This document shows, in pieces, positions 1-6,970 of a stretch of DNA of 23,520 bases; the stretch's first letter is position 1, and each line of letters begins with the position of its first letter. The notes under the pieces are model-generated. The model was given only the letters and a program-made list of their open reading frames with translations, ran no database searches and had not been told where the DNA came from. The DNA comes from Dehalococcoidia bacterium. Its GTDB lineage: Bacteria; Chloroflexota; Dehalococcoidia; E44-bin15. The position numbers were made by a program, and so were the translations under genes. The stretch lies in NCBI GenBank assembly GCA_030619615.1, contig JAUXBC010000004.1:1-23520 (forward strand), read 5' to 3'.

Positions 1-210
1 TCCGGTGGCCTCCCCTCCATCGGGGAGGGTGATCCTCGCCTTGAAAAGGGCCATGCCCACCTCATGCTTCACAAGCTCGGTGGCGATCACCGCATCGGGG
101 TGCTCGGTGCGAAGCCACAAAAGCCTCCATTTGACCTCAAGATAATCCTTGCCATCCAGCTTGGTCAGATACCTGCTCGCCCTGAAAGTCTTTTCGCTCT
201 TTTCAACCAT
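1..210 (-). CDS. N-terminal 70 residues of an unrecognised protein, cut by the window edge
   Basis: The minus frame is open from an ATG at 210 to the window edge without a stop. An AAGGAG-type ribosome site lies at 218-223, seven bases before the ATG. The visible protein is charged and contains GKDYLEVKWRLLWLR, then EHPDA and TELVKHE, then a strand-like stretch ending in GGEATG. This pattern reminds me of small phage- or plasmid-borne proteins linked to single-stranded DNA handling, but I cannot name the family. A near-consensus promoter and a LexA-type palindrome stand directly in front, which would suit a DNA-damage role. That the gene is real is fairly secure; its function is open. Confidence 0.7.
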   Translation of the reverse strand, partial: MVEKSEKTFRASRYLTKLDGKDYLEVKWRLLWLRTEHPDAVIATELVKHEVGMALFKARITLPDGGEATG

Positions 211-226
211 TTTCACGCTCCTTCTG

Positions 227-238
227 GAACATATGTTC
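227..238. promoter_or_regulatory. LexA-type (SOS) palindrome GAACATATGTTC
   Basis: A perfect 12-base palindrome that fits the Gram-positive LexA/DinR pattern GAAC-N4-GTTC. It lies just downstream of the -10 box of the leftward promoter, at the expected transcription start and before the ribosome site. A bound repressor there would block the minus-strand gene at 1-210. Whether LexA of this lineage uses the Gram-positive motif is inferred. Confidence 0.65.
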
Positions 239-244
239 TATTTA

Positions 245-274
245 ATTATAACCCCTTTACTCTAAAATTGTCAA
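245..274 (-). promoter_or_regulatory. Consensus sigma-70 promoter for the leftward gene
   Basis: On the minus strand TTGACA (269-274) is followed by an 18-base spacer and TATAAT (245-250). Both hexamers match the sigma-70 consensus exactly. Such a strong promoter next to a palindromic operator is typical of a tightly repressed gene. Confidence 0.8.
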
Positions 275-329
275 GAGTTTTTTGAACTTTTAGGGCGGAA
301 GATCCTTGCCCTGGTTCGAAAAAACCCCC

Positions 330-358
330 TTGTTGCAGGTTGAAAACGCTGTTATACT
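330..358 (+). promoter_or_regulatory. Promoter for gatB, positioned for a leaderless transcript
   Basis: TTGTTG (330-335), a 17-base spacer and TATACT (353-358) form a sigma-70-like promoter. Transcription would start about 7 bases after the -10 box, at 365-367. The gatB ATG is at 367, so there would be almost no 5' leader. No Shine-Dalgarno sequence is visible before that ATG. Confidence 0.55.
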
Positions 359-366
359 AACATGAG

Positions 367-1833
367 ATGACCTACGAAACGATCATCGGATTAGAAGTCC
401 ATGCTCAGCTACTGACCAGGAGCAAGATGTTCTGCCGCTGTAGCGCGGACTATGTAGACGCTGCCTCCAACACCTACGTATGCCCTGTTTGCCTGGGTAT
501 GCCTGGCGTCCTACCCACCATCAACCAGCAAGCCCTGGAGTATGCCGTGATGACAGCGCTGGCGCTGAACTGCGCCATCCCCGAATATACCAAGTTCGAT
601 CGAAAGAACTACCCCTACCCCGACCTGATGAAGGGCTATCAAATCTCCCAATACGATGCCCCCCTCGCCGTCAACGGCTGGTTAGACATCGAGATCGAAG
701 GGCGGGAAAGGAGGATCGGGATCATTCGGGTTCATCTTGAGGAGGACACGGCAAAGCTGCTCCATCGCACCACCCCTTGGGGGGAAACTTACAGCTTGGT
801 CGATGTTAATCGCGCCGGGGTCCCTCTTTTGGAGGTGGTAAGCGAGCCCCATTTGCACTCCCCGGAAGAGGCGCGCCAATATCTGATGAAGCTGCGCACC
901 ATCCTTCAGTTCCTCGGGGTCTCGAGCGGGAATATGGAGGAGGGCAGCTTCAGGTGTGATGCTAACATAAGTATTCGCCCCCTCGGCAGCACCGACTCAG
1001 CGGTCAAGGTCGAGGTCAAGAACATGAATAGCTTCAAGGCAGTTTATCGCGCCCTTGAATACGAAGAGGGGCGGCAGAGGAGAGTGATCGAGGAGGGGGG
1101 ACGCCTCCTTCAGGAGACCAGGGGCTGGGTTGAGGAGAAGGGGATCACAGTATCGCAGCGGAGCAAAGAGTATGCCCATGACTATCGGTATTTCCCTGAG
1201 CCCGATCTCCCACCGATGGTATTTAGCCGGCAGTGGGTGGAGGAGCTGAGGTCGCGCCTCCCCGAGCTTCCCGAGGCGAGAAGGGATAGATTCATGAGCC
1301 AGTATGGCCTGTCAGCCTACGACGCCAGCCTCCTCACCGCCTCCAAAGCGATGGCTGATTACTTCGAAGCCTGCGTCAAGCTGAAGACAGAGGCTATGGT
1401 GGAAAAAAGGGCGAAGGCGGTGAGCAACTGGCTTTTGAGCGATTTCAGCAGACTCCTCCACGCTACAGGCATCGAGATCGGCGATTCGAAGGTCACACCA
1501 GAGCATCTTGTGCAGATGCTAGACCTGATCGATCAAGACACGCTCAGCGGTGCCGCTGCCAAGGCGGTTTTTGAGGAGATGTTCAGTAGCGGAAGGCATG
1601 CCGCCGAGATCATCGCCGAAAAGGGTCTCACCCAGATCAGCGATGCTGAGGAGGTGGCGGAGATCGTTGCCCAGGTTATCGCCACCAATGCCCAAGCGGT
1701 GGAGGATTTCAAGAAGGGGAAGGAGAGAGCACTAACTTTCCTTGTGGGGCAGGTGATGAGGCAAACCAGGGGGAGGGCTAACCCCTCCTTGGTAAACAAA
1801 CTGCTCAAGGAGAAGCTGGAGGATAGCCACTAG
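367..1833 (+). CDS. gatB: Asp-tRNA(Asn)/Glu-tRNA(Gln) amidotransferase subunit B
   Basis: Subunit B of the GatCAB complex, which phosphorylates and then amidates Glu-tRNA(Gln) and/or Asp-tRNA(Asn) in the cytoplasm using ammonia released by GatA. The 488 residues match the usual family length. The N-terminus IIGLEVHAQL is the family hallmark. A zinc-type cysteine set C23-x-C25 and C39-x2-C42 is present, as is the conserved VNRAGVPLLEVVSEP segment. The C-terminal part from about residue 330 corresponds to the tRNA-binding helical and YqeY-like domains. gatA and gatC are not in the window. The start is fixed by the family N-terminus; an ATG five bases upstream is out of frame and stops after two codons. 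It is the first gene of a run with secG, the SAM hydrolase gene and ubiA. Confidence 0.97.
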   Translation: MTYETIIGLEVHAQLLTRSKMFCRCSADYVDAASNTYVCPVCLGMPGVLPTINQQALEYAVMTALALNCAIPEYTKFDRKNYPYPDLMKGYQISQYDAPLAVNGWLDIEIEGRERRIGIIRVHLEEDTAKLLHRTTPWGETYSLVDVNRAGVPLLEVVSEPHLHSPEEARQYLMKLRTILQFLGVSSGNMEEGSFRCDANISIRPLGSTDSAVKVEVKNMNSFKAVYRALEYEEGRQRRVIEEGGRLLQETRGWVEEKGITVSQRSKEYAHDYRYFPEPDLPPMVFSRQWVEELRSRLPELPEARRDRFMSQYGLSAYDASLLTASKAMADYFEACVKLKTEAMVEKRAKAVSNWLLSDFSRLLHATGIEIGDSKVTPEHLVQMLDLIDQDTLSGAAAKAVFEEMFSSGRHAAEIIAEKGLTQISDAEEVAEIVAQVIATNAQAVEDFKKGKERALTFLVGQVMRQTRGRANPSLVNKLLKEKLEDSH

Positions 1834-1844
1834 CTACTTAGATC

Positions 1845-2066
1845 ATGCAGGACTATCTTAATATTGCTCAAATTGTAGTAGCTACAGCGCTGATTATTGC
1901 CTGCCTGCTTCAAGTGAGAGGAGGGGGGTTGGGTGGCATCTTCGGCACGCAGACAGGTATGTACCGCACCAAGAGAGGGGTGGAAAAGACACTGTTCCGG
2001 TTCACCATTGTCCTCGTGGTGATCTTTATCATCATCTCTATATTTGCCCTAAGGATCGCTGGTTAG
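1845..2066 (+). CDS. secG: Preprotein translocase subunit SecG
   Basis: Small accessory subunit of the SecYEG protein-export channel in the cytoplasmic membrane. The 73-residue protein has two hydrophobic segments (about residues 5-22 and 50-70). Between them is the characteristic loop LLQVRGGGLGGIFG, the SecG family's LLQ...GLG...FG signature. It begins 11 bases after the gatB stop with no clear ribosome site, so translation may depend on coupling to gatB. Confidence 0.9.
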   Translation: MQDYLNIAQIVVATALIIACLLQVRGGGLGGIFGTQTGMYRTKRGVEKTLFRFTIVLVVIFIIISIFALRIAG

Positions 2067-2081
2067 CAACGAGAGGGGTTT

Positions 2082-2864
2082 ATGGATATAATTGCATTGA
2101 CCACCGACTTCGGCATAGATGACCCTTATGTGGCGGCAATGAAGGGGGTAATCTTAAGCATCAATCCCAGGGTCACCATTGTCGATATATGCCACACCAT
2201 TGAGCCCCAGAATATCGCCCAAGCCGCCTTTGTTTTGAGCACCATCTATCACTACTTCCCCGAGGGCACCATTCATATTGTAGTCGTTGACCCCGGGGTT
2301 GGCACTGAGCGAAGGGCAGTATTGCTCATCACCCCTTTGGCTTTCTTCCTTGCCCCTGATAACGGAGTTCTGAGCTATGTAATAGAGGAAACTCCCCCCG
2401 AGGACCTCCAGGCGATCGCCCTATCAAATCCCCATTTCTGGCTTTTCCCGGTTAGCGCCACCTTTCACGGTCGCGACATCTTTGCCCCCGTTGCTGCTCA
2501 TCTCTCGCTGGGCACCTCTCCCCAGGATTTCGGCGATCAGATCGATACCCTTTTCACCCTCCCCATGCCCCGACCTAGAATTGGAGAGGACGGAGTGCTT
2601 AGCGGTCACATCCTTCACATCGACCGCTTTGGCAACCTGATTACCGATATCAGGATGGAGGACCTGCCTAAGGGTAACCTCTTCATCGATGTTGGCGGTC
2701 ATTTCATAGAGAGTTTAAGCCCGTCCTATGCTGAGGGGGAGGAGTTGCTGGCCATCATCGGCAGCAGCGGCAGGCTTGAGATTTCCCTGAAGAACGGTAA
2801 CGCCGCTGCCCTGCTCAGGGCGAAGGTTGGTAGCCCGGTGAGGATCAGCAGCTTAGGTAAATAG
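2082..2864 (+). CDS. S-adenosylmethionine hydrolase family (DUF62/SAM hydroxide adenosyltransferase)
   Basis: A 260-residue protein of the DUF62 (SAM_HAT) family, whose studied members split S-adenosylmethionine with water into adenosine and methionine and are related to the fluorinase/chlorinase enzymes. Family motifs are visible: TTDFGIDDPYVAAMKG at the N-terminus, VVDPGVGTERRA, LAPDNGVLS, HGRDIFAPVAAHLS and, in the C-terminal domain, HIDRFGNLITDI. The ATG at 2082 follows a purine-rich GAGAGGGG ribosome site. It lies 15 bases after secG in the same operon. The physiological role of this hydrolase in bacteria is poorly understood; a halogenase role is unlikely from context. Confidence 0.88.
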   Translation: MDIIALTTDFGIDDPYVAAMKGVILSINPRVTIVDICHTIEPQNIAQAAFVLSTIYHYFPEGTIHIVVVDPGVGTERRAVLLITPLAFFLAPDNGVLSYVIEETPPEDLQAIALSNPHFWLFPVSATFHGRDIFAPVAAHLSLGTSPQDFGDQIDTLFTLPMPRPRIGEDGVLSGHILHIDRFGNLITDIRMEDLPKGNLFIDVGGHFIESLSPSYAEGEELLAIIGSSGRLEISLKNGNAAALLRAKVGSPVRISSLGK

Positions 2865-2880
2865 TAGAAAGGAGACAGCT

Positions 2881-3810
2881 ACGGGGAAAGTCGGTAATTG
2901 GGTCAAGTTTTGGTTTGGCACCATAAGAGCGCCCTTCTTCGTTGCCGTGATCACGCCTGCTATCCTGGGGACTGCCATCGCCTGGCAAAGCAGCGGGGCA
3001 TTTCACTGGCACTATTTTCTGCTGGTGCTTTTGGGCGCTGCCTTAATAAACGGCGGGACGAACCTAGTTAATGATTATTTCGATCGTGCCACCGATGACA
3101 TCAATGTAGAGTATGTGGCCCCGTTCACCGGTGGGAGTCGCATGATTCAGCAGGGACTCATCGCCCCATCGCGGGTTCTCGGGGCGGGAATGCTCTGCTT
3201 CGCTGCGGCAGCAGCGATCGGGGCATATCTCGTCTGGGCCACCTGGGCCAGTGGCCCCATGATTCTCATACTGGGGGCTATAGGGGTCTTTTGTGGCTTT
3301 TTCTACACCACCCCACCGTTAAAACTAGGGTACCGATGGCCGGCGGAGTCGATAGTGGGGCTGAATTGCGGCATCCTGGTGACCCTGGGAGCCTACTGGA
3401 TTCAAGCCCAAACATTTTCCTGGGTGCCGGTGATTGTCTCTATCCCCCTGGCAATTCTGATTGCGGCGGTTCTATGGGTCAACGAGATCCCAGATTATGT
3501 TGCCGACAAGGCAGTAGGCAAAAACCACATGGTGGTGCTATTGGGGAAGGAAAGGGCAGCCAAGGGATATGCAGTATTGCTGATCGCTGCCTATGTGTGT
3601 ATAGTCCTGGGGATCATTCACCAGGGGATTCCACCGCTGGCGCTTTTAGGGCTTTTGTCCTTTCCTCTGGCATTCAGGGCAATGAGGATCGCAGTAAAGA
3701 ATTATGCCGATTCTCCTTCTCTAGCTCCGGCCAATGCCATGACTCCGATGATATATCTAGCTACCGGGCTCCTGATGGCGGTGGGCTTCGTCATCGCCGG
3801 GGTTCTATGA
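2881..3810 (+). CDS. UbiA-superfamily prenyltransferase (MenA-like), probable ACG start
   Basis: A polytopic membrane enzyme that transfers an isoprenoid chain to an aromatic acceptor; by overall type it is closest to the menaquinone enzyme MenA. Counted from codon 2881, the first Asp motif is N64-D65-x2-D68-x3-D72 and the second is D205-x3-D209, with YTTPPLKLGYRWPAE between them. These residues bind the prenyl diphosphate through magnesium. Eight or so hydrophobic segments follow. The first GTG in frame (2947) would remove a conserved amphipathic stretch ending RAPFFVAV. The frame is open back to 2857 without ATG, GTG or TTG, but a strong AAAGGAG site (2868-2874) lies six bases before an ACG at 2881. 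I take ACG as the start, or an ATG hit by a base error. The stop nearly abuts the convergent ybjQ-like gene. Confidence 0.85.
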   Translation, partial: TGKVGNWVKFWFGTIRAPFFVAVITPAILGTAIAWQSSGAFHWHYFLLVLLGAALINGGTNLVNDYFDRATDDINVEYVAPFTGGSRMIQQGLIAPSRVLGAGMLCFAAAAAIGAYLVWATWASGPMILILGAIGVFCGFFYTTPPLKLGYRWPAESIVGLNCGILVTLGAYWIQAQTFSWVPVIVSIPLAILIAAVLWVNEIPDYVADKAVGKNHMVVLLGKERAAKGYAVLLIAAYVCIVLGIIHQGIPPLALLGLLSFPLAFRAMRIAVKNYADSPSLAPANAMTPMIYLATGLLMAVGFVIAGVL

Positions 3811-3811
3811 A

Positions 3812-4126
3812 CTATTCCACCACCACCGCGGTGCCATAGACCAAAAGCTCGGAGGCCCCGCTCATCACCATCGAGGTGACAAACCTGGTGTCCAGGACGG
3901 CGTTGGCGCCCATTTCCTCCGCCTGCTTGACCATTCTCTGGATGGCCTCCTCCCTGGCCTGAGCCATCAACCTGGTGTATTCGGTGATCTCACCGCCAAC
4001 GATGCTGCGCAGTCCAGCGACAATATCCCTTCCTATGTGCCTGGCTCTAATGGTGCTGCCCTTGACCATGCCCAGGGTCTTGACAGTCCTCTTTCCCTCT
4101 ATATGGTCTGAGGTTACGATGATCAA
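3812..4126 (-). CDS. YbjQ/UPF0145 family protein
   Basis: A 104-residue protein with the YbjQ-family pattern: an N-terminal VTSDHIEGKR strand, a VKGSTIRARHIGRDIVAGLRS segment, a helix with QAREEAIQRM and the EEMGANAVLDTRF signature. The family forms small cytoplasmic oligomers and has been proposed to bind metal; no enzymatic role is established. The start is TTG at 4126, chosen because AAGGAGGTGA stands about seven bases upstream and because it overlaps the upstream stop by four bases (TTGA, 4123-4126). It is the last gene of the leftward operon and its stop faces that of the prenyltransferase gene with a one-base gap. Confidence 0.88.
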   Translation of the reverse strand: MIIVTSDHIEGKRTVKTLGMVKGSTIRARHIGRDIVAGLRSIVGGEITEYTRLMAQAREEAIQRMVKQAEEMGANAVLDTRFVTSMVMSGASELLVYGTAVVVE

Positions 4127-4350
4127 TGCTTCACCTCCTTGATGTCCTTAGGCTCCTTGCGTGCCCTCTGGATCCTATCCCAGCCCACATATCCAAGGAG
4201 CAAAACGAAGCCCACTGCAGCTATCCCGGCCAAAACCCTGAGCACAAGAGGGAGCGCAGGGTCGGCGAAAAACTCCCGAGCTAAGTAGCCGATTAGCCCC
4301 AGAATGCCAGCACCAATGAAAATGAAGGCCAAATACTCCACAGTCTTCAT
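4123..4350 (-). CDS. Small two-helix membrane protein, unrecognised
   Basis: A 75-residue protein with two hydrophobic segments (about residues 6-24 and 36-56) separated by an acidic EFFADP loop, and a highly charged C-terminal tail rich in K, R and E. An upstream in-frame start at 4398 would lie within cysS and lacks support. The ATG at 4350 is chosen because AGGAGGTGAGG precedes it directly. It starts four bases after the cysS stop and overlaps the YbjQ-family start, so the three are surely co-translated. I recognise no family. The coupling suggests a shared function or localisation with the YbjQ-like protein. Confidence 0.75.
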   Translation of the reverse strand: MKTVEYLAFIFIGAGILGLIGYLAREFFADPALPLVLRVLAGIAAVGFVLLLGYVGWDRIQRARKEPKDIKEVKH

Positions 4351-4354
4351 AACC

Positions 4355-5776
4355 TCACCTCCTGTATCTCCAGTTCGTCCCCTGAGGGGTGTCCTCAAGG
4401 ATTATGCCTAGCTCCGCAAGCTGAGCGCGAATCTTATCGGCATCTGCCCACTCTTTTCTCGCCCGTAGCTCCTTCCGTTTATCGACCATTTGCTGGATAT
4501 AGTAATCAGTACTTCGCTCTTCATCTTCTACGCCCTTTTTCAGGGTAATGCCAGCCCGAGCTGCCGCCTCTATCACTGCACTGGCTTCCACTTCAAAGCG
4601 GTATCCTCTGAACGTCAAGCCCAGTACCTCGGCAAGCTCAAGGAGTGCCTTCTGAGCCTCCTTTATGGATTGCCCCTCCTCCGCTGCTCGATTGATCTCC
4701 CGAGCCAGGTCGAAGAGGGCGGCGATAGCCTGGGCGGTATTGAAGTCGTCGTCCATGGCCTCCATGAAACGCTGTCGGTAACTTTCGATCTCGATGGTCG
4801 TTGGCCTATCGCTGTCCTGGCGGTCAGCCGCCCGGAGTAATCTGTCCACAGCCCTCTCCGCTGCCGCCAGCCCCTCCTCGGTATAGGTCAGAGGGCTTCG
4901 GTAATGGGAGCTTAGCACAAAGAGCCTCAGGGCATCGGCGCTGTAGCGGTCGAGGGCCTCCTTAACGGTGATCAGATTGCCCAAAGATTTGCTCATCTTC
5001 TCCTCGCCAAGCTGCATCAGACCGTTGTGAAGCCAATACCTGACGAAGGGGGTGACCTCGGTAAAGGCTTCCGACTGGGCGATCTCGTTCTCATGGTGGG
5101 GGAAGATGAGGTCCTGTCCCCCGCCGTGTATATCCAGGGTCTCACCCAGGTATTTCAGGGACATGGCGCTGCACTCGATGTGCCAGCCTGGCCTCCCCAG
5201 ACCCCATGGGCTTTCCCAATGGGGCTCCCCAGGCTTCGCCGCCTTCCAAAGGGCGAAATCCATAGGGCGCTCCTTACCCGTTGCCTCCTCGGTGGAGATC
5301 ATTTCATCGGTAGCACGATGGCTAAGCTTCCCATACTCGGGGAAGCTTGCCACCCGAAAATAGACATCGCCCCCCGCGTGATAGGCATGCCCCTTTTCGA
5401 TTAATCCCTCGATGACCTCGATTATCTTGGGGATCTCCTCGGTAGCCCTGGGGTAGATATCGGCCCTCTTTATGTTTAAGGCGTCCATATCGGCGAAATA
5501 CTGGGCGATCAATCCCTCAGCAAGCTCCTTGGCGGAGATGCCCAATTGACTCGAGCGGGCGATGATCTTGTCGTCGACATCGGTGAAGTTCTGCACGTGC
5601 CTCAATCGATAGCCGCGAAACTCAAGATAGCGCCTGATGACATCGAAGACGATGTAGCTCATGGCGTGCCCGATATGGCATTCGCTATAAGGGGTGACCC
5701 CGCAGACATACATCCTAACCGGGTCGCCGGGGGCGAAATCCTCTTTTCGCCCTGAAAGGGTGTTATAGACTTTCAT
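4355..5776 (-). CDS. cysS: Cysteinyl-tRNA synthetase
   Basis: Class I synthetase that activates cysteine with ATP and charges tRNA(Cys). The 473 residues fit the family. The HIGH motif is at 34-37 and KMSKS at 260-264. Zinc ligands that select cysteine are in place: C25, C202, H227 and E231, matching the E. coli set by alignment of motifs. The C-terminal DALR-like helical domain contains DDDFNTAQAIAALFDL, and the protein ends in the DADKIRAQLAELGI anticodon-binding region. The ATG at 5776 lies inside the end of ispF (14-base overlap), which indicates translational coupling. Joining cysS to ispD and ispF recalls the Firmicutes yacL-ispD-ispF-gltX-cysE-cysS order. Confidence 0.97.
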   Translation of the reverse strand: MKVYNTLSGRKEDFAPGDPVRMYVCGVTPYSECHIGHAMSYIVFDVIRRYLEFRGYRLRHVQNFTDVDDKIIARSSQLGISAKELAEGLIAQYFADMDALNIKRADIYPRATEEIPKIIEVIEGLIEKGHAYHAGGDVYFRVASFPEYGKLSHRATDEMISTEEATGKERPMDFALWKAAKPGEPHWESPWGLGRPGWHIECSAMSLKYLGETLDIHGGGQDLIFPHHENEIAQSEAFTEVTPFVRYWLHNGLMQLGEEKMSKSLGNLITVKEALDRYSADALRLFVLSSHYRSPLTYTEEGLAAAERAVDRLLRAADRQDSDRPTTIEIESYRQRFMEAMDDDFNTAQAIAALFDLAREINRAAEEGQSIKEAQKALLELAEVLGLTFRGYRFEVEASAVIEAAARAGITLKKGVEDEERSTDYYIQQMVDKRKELRARKEWADADKIRAQLAELGIILEDTPQGTNWRYRR

Positions 5777-6248
5777 CTTTGCGCCTCTCGATTAGAGCCA
5801 CCGCCTGTGCGACGATGCCCTCCCCCCTGCCGGTGAAGCCCAGGCTCGCCGAGGTGCTCGCCTTCACCGAGACCCGATCTTTAGCGATGCCCAGGGCGTC
5901 GCCGATATTTTGGCGCATTTCATCGATAAAAGGGGCAAGCTTGGGCTGCTCGCAAAGGATGGTGGCATCGATGTTCTCGATCTTATAGCCTTGCTGAAGC
6001 ATCGCAGCAGCACGGCGCAGAAGCACGATGCTGGAGATATCTTTATATTGAGGGTCGCTAGCGGGGAAATGAGTGCCAATGTCCCCCAGGGCAGCGGCGC
6101 CAAGGAGGGCATCGATAATGGCATGCACCAATACATCGGCATCGCTATACCCGGAGAGACCCCTCTCGAAGGGCACCCTAACCCCCCCAAGCATCAGCGG
6201 TCGCCCCTCTACCAGCGGATGGACATCGTAGCCGATTCCAATGCGCAT
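5763..6248 (-). CDS. ispF: 2-C-methyl-D-erythritol 2,4-cyclodiphosphate synthase
   Basis: Fifth enzyme of the non-mevalonate (MEP) isoprenoid route: it cyclises CDP-methylerythritol 2-phosphate with release of CMP. The N-terminus RIGIGYDVHPL carries the metal ligands Asp and His. SDADVLVHAIIDALLGAA supplies the third metal ligand (His), and the C-terminus has FTGRGEGIVAQA. From the ATG at 6248 the protein has 161 residues, the normal size. A GTG two codons upstream (6254) is an alternative; neither has a clear ribosome site. It follows ispD by a short gap and runs 14 bases into cysS. Confidence 0.95.
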   Translation of the reverse strand: MRIGIGYDVHPLVEGRPLMLGGVRVPFERGLSGYSDADVLVHAIIDALLGAAALGDIGTHFPASDPQYKDISSIVLLRRAAAMLQQGYKIENIDATILCEQPKLAPFIDEMRQNIGDALGIAKDRVSVKASTSASLGFTGRGEGIVAQAVALIERRKDESL

Positions 6249-6272
6249 TGTCACTATTGAAAAGGAACAGGG

Positions 6273-6968
6273 TCAAGGAAGCGCCGTTTCCTGTTCCCTG
6301 CTCCTCAAAATAGTCTCAGCAAGGGATAGTTCCTCAGGGGTGGTTACCTTTATGTTGGTATCGGATCCCGGATAGACCTTAACTTTATAGCCCAATTGCT
6401 CCACTAGAGTGGCATCATCGGTCACTTCACCCTGAGCCCTCCCGTAGGCTTCTTTTATTATGTCAAATCGGAAAACCTGGGGGGTCTGAACCGCCCAAAG
6501 GCTCTGGCGAACTGGGGTCTCCTCGACGAAGGATTGGGAGACAACCTTTATGGTATCCTTAACGGGGATGGCAGCAATGGCAGCGCCGCTCTGACGAGCC
6601 TCCTCAAGTCCCCTCTCTATCAAATCTACGCCGAGGCACGGACGCGCCCCATCGTGGATCACCACCCACCGACAGCCAGAGAGCCTCTTAAGCCCCTCCC
6701 TTACCGAATCCTGCCTCCTTACTCCCCCTGGGCATACCTCAACCACCTTGGACCAGCGATGCTCCTCCGCCAGCCTCTGCCCCTCCTCCAGCTTATCTTC
6801 GCTTAATACGATTACCACCTGGTCAATAGAGGAGCATCTCTGGAACACTTCAACAGTGTGAGCAAGAAGAGGCTTTCCCGCTATCCGGGTGAATATCTTA
6901 TCCACCCCACCCATTCGCCTGCTCGTGCCGGCGGCGACAACGATGGCGCCAACCTTTCCCCGTCTCAT
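6273..6968 (-). CDS. ispD: 2-C-methyl-D-erythritol 4-phosphate cytidylyltransferase
   Basis: Third step of the MEP isoprenoid route: couples methylerythritol 4-phosphate to CTP. The 231 residues match the family. The nucleotide-binding loop VAAGTSRRMGGVDK is at about residues 11-24. The middle contains VVIHDGARPC and PVKDTIK, and the C-terminal third has TPQVFRFDIIKEAY and VTDDATLVEQLG, all standard for IspD. The ATG at 6968 is two bases after the stop of the upstream PIN-TRAM gene, with GGAGTAAGG as ribosome site. ispF follows closely, so two consecutive-pathway genes are co-expressed. Confidence 0.96.
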   Translation of the reverse strand: MRRGKVGAIVVAAGTSRRMGGVDKIFTRIAGKPLLAHTVEVFQRCSSIDQVVIVLSEDKLEEGQRLAEEHRWSKVVEVCPGGVRRQDSVREGLKRLSGCRWVVIHDGARPCLGVDLIERGLEEARQSGAAIAAIPVKDTIKVVSQSFVEETPVRQSLWAVQTPQVFRFDIIKEAYGRAQGEVTDDATLVEQLGYKVKVYPGSDTNIKVTTPEELSLAETILRSREQETALP

Positions 6969-6970
6969 CC

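Noticed and set aside
313..324. GGTTCGAAAAAA, repeated at 12622-12633; looks like a tRNA T-loop or attachment core
   Set aside because: No tRNA stem structure around either copy, and a shared 12-mer in a window this size is expected by chance.
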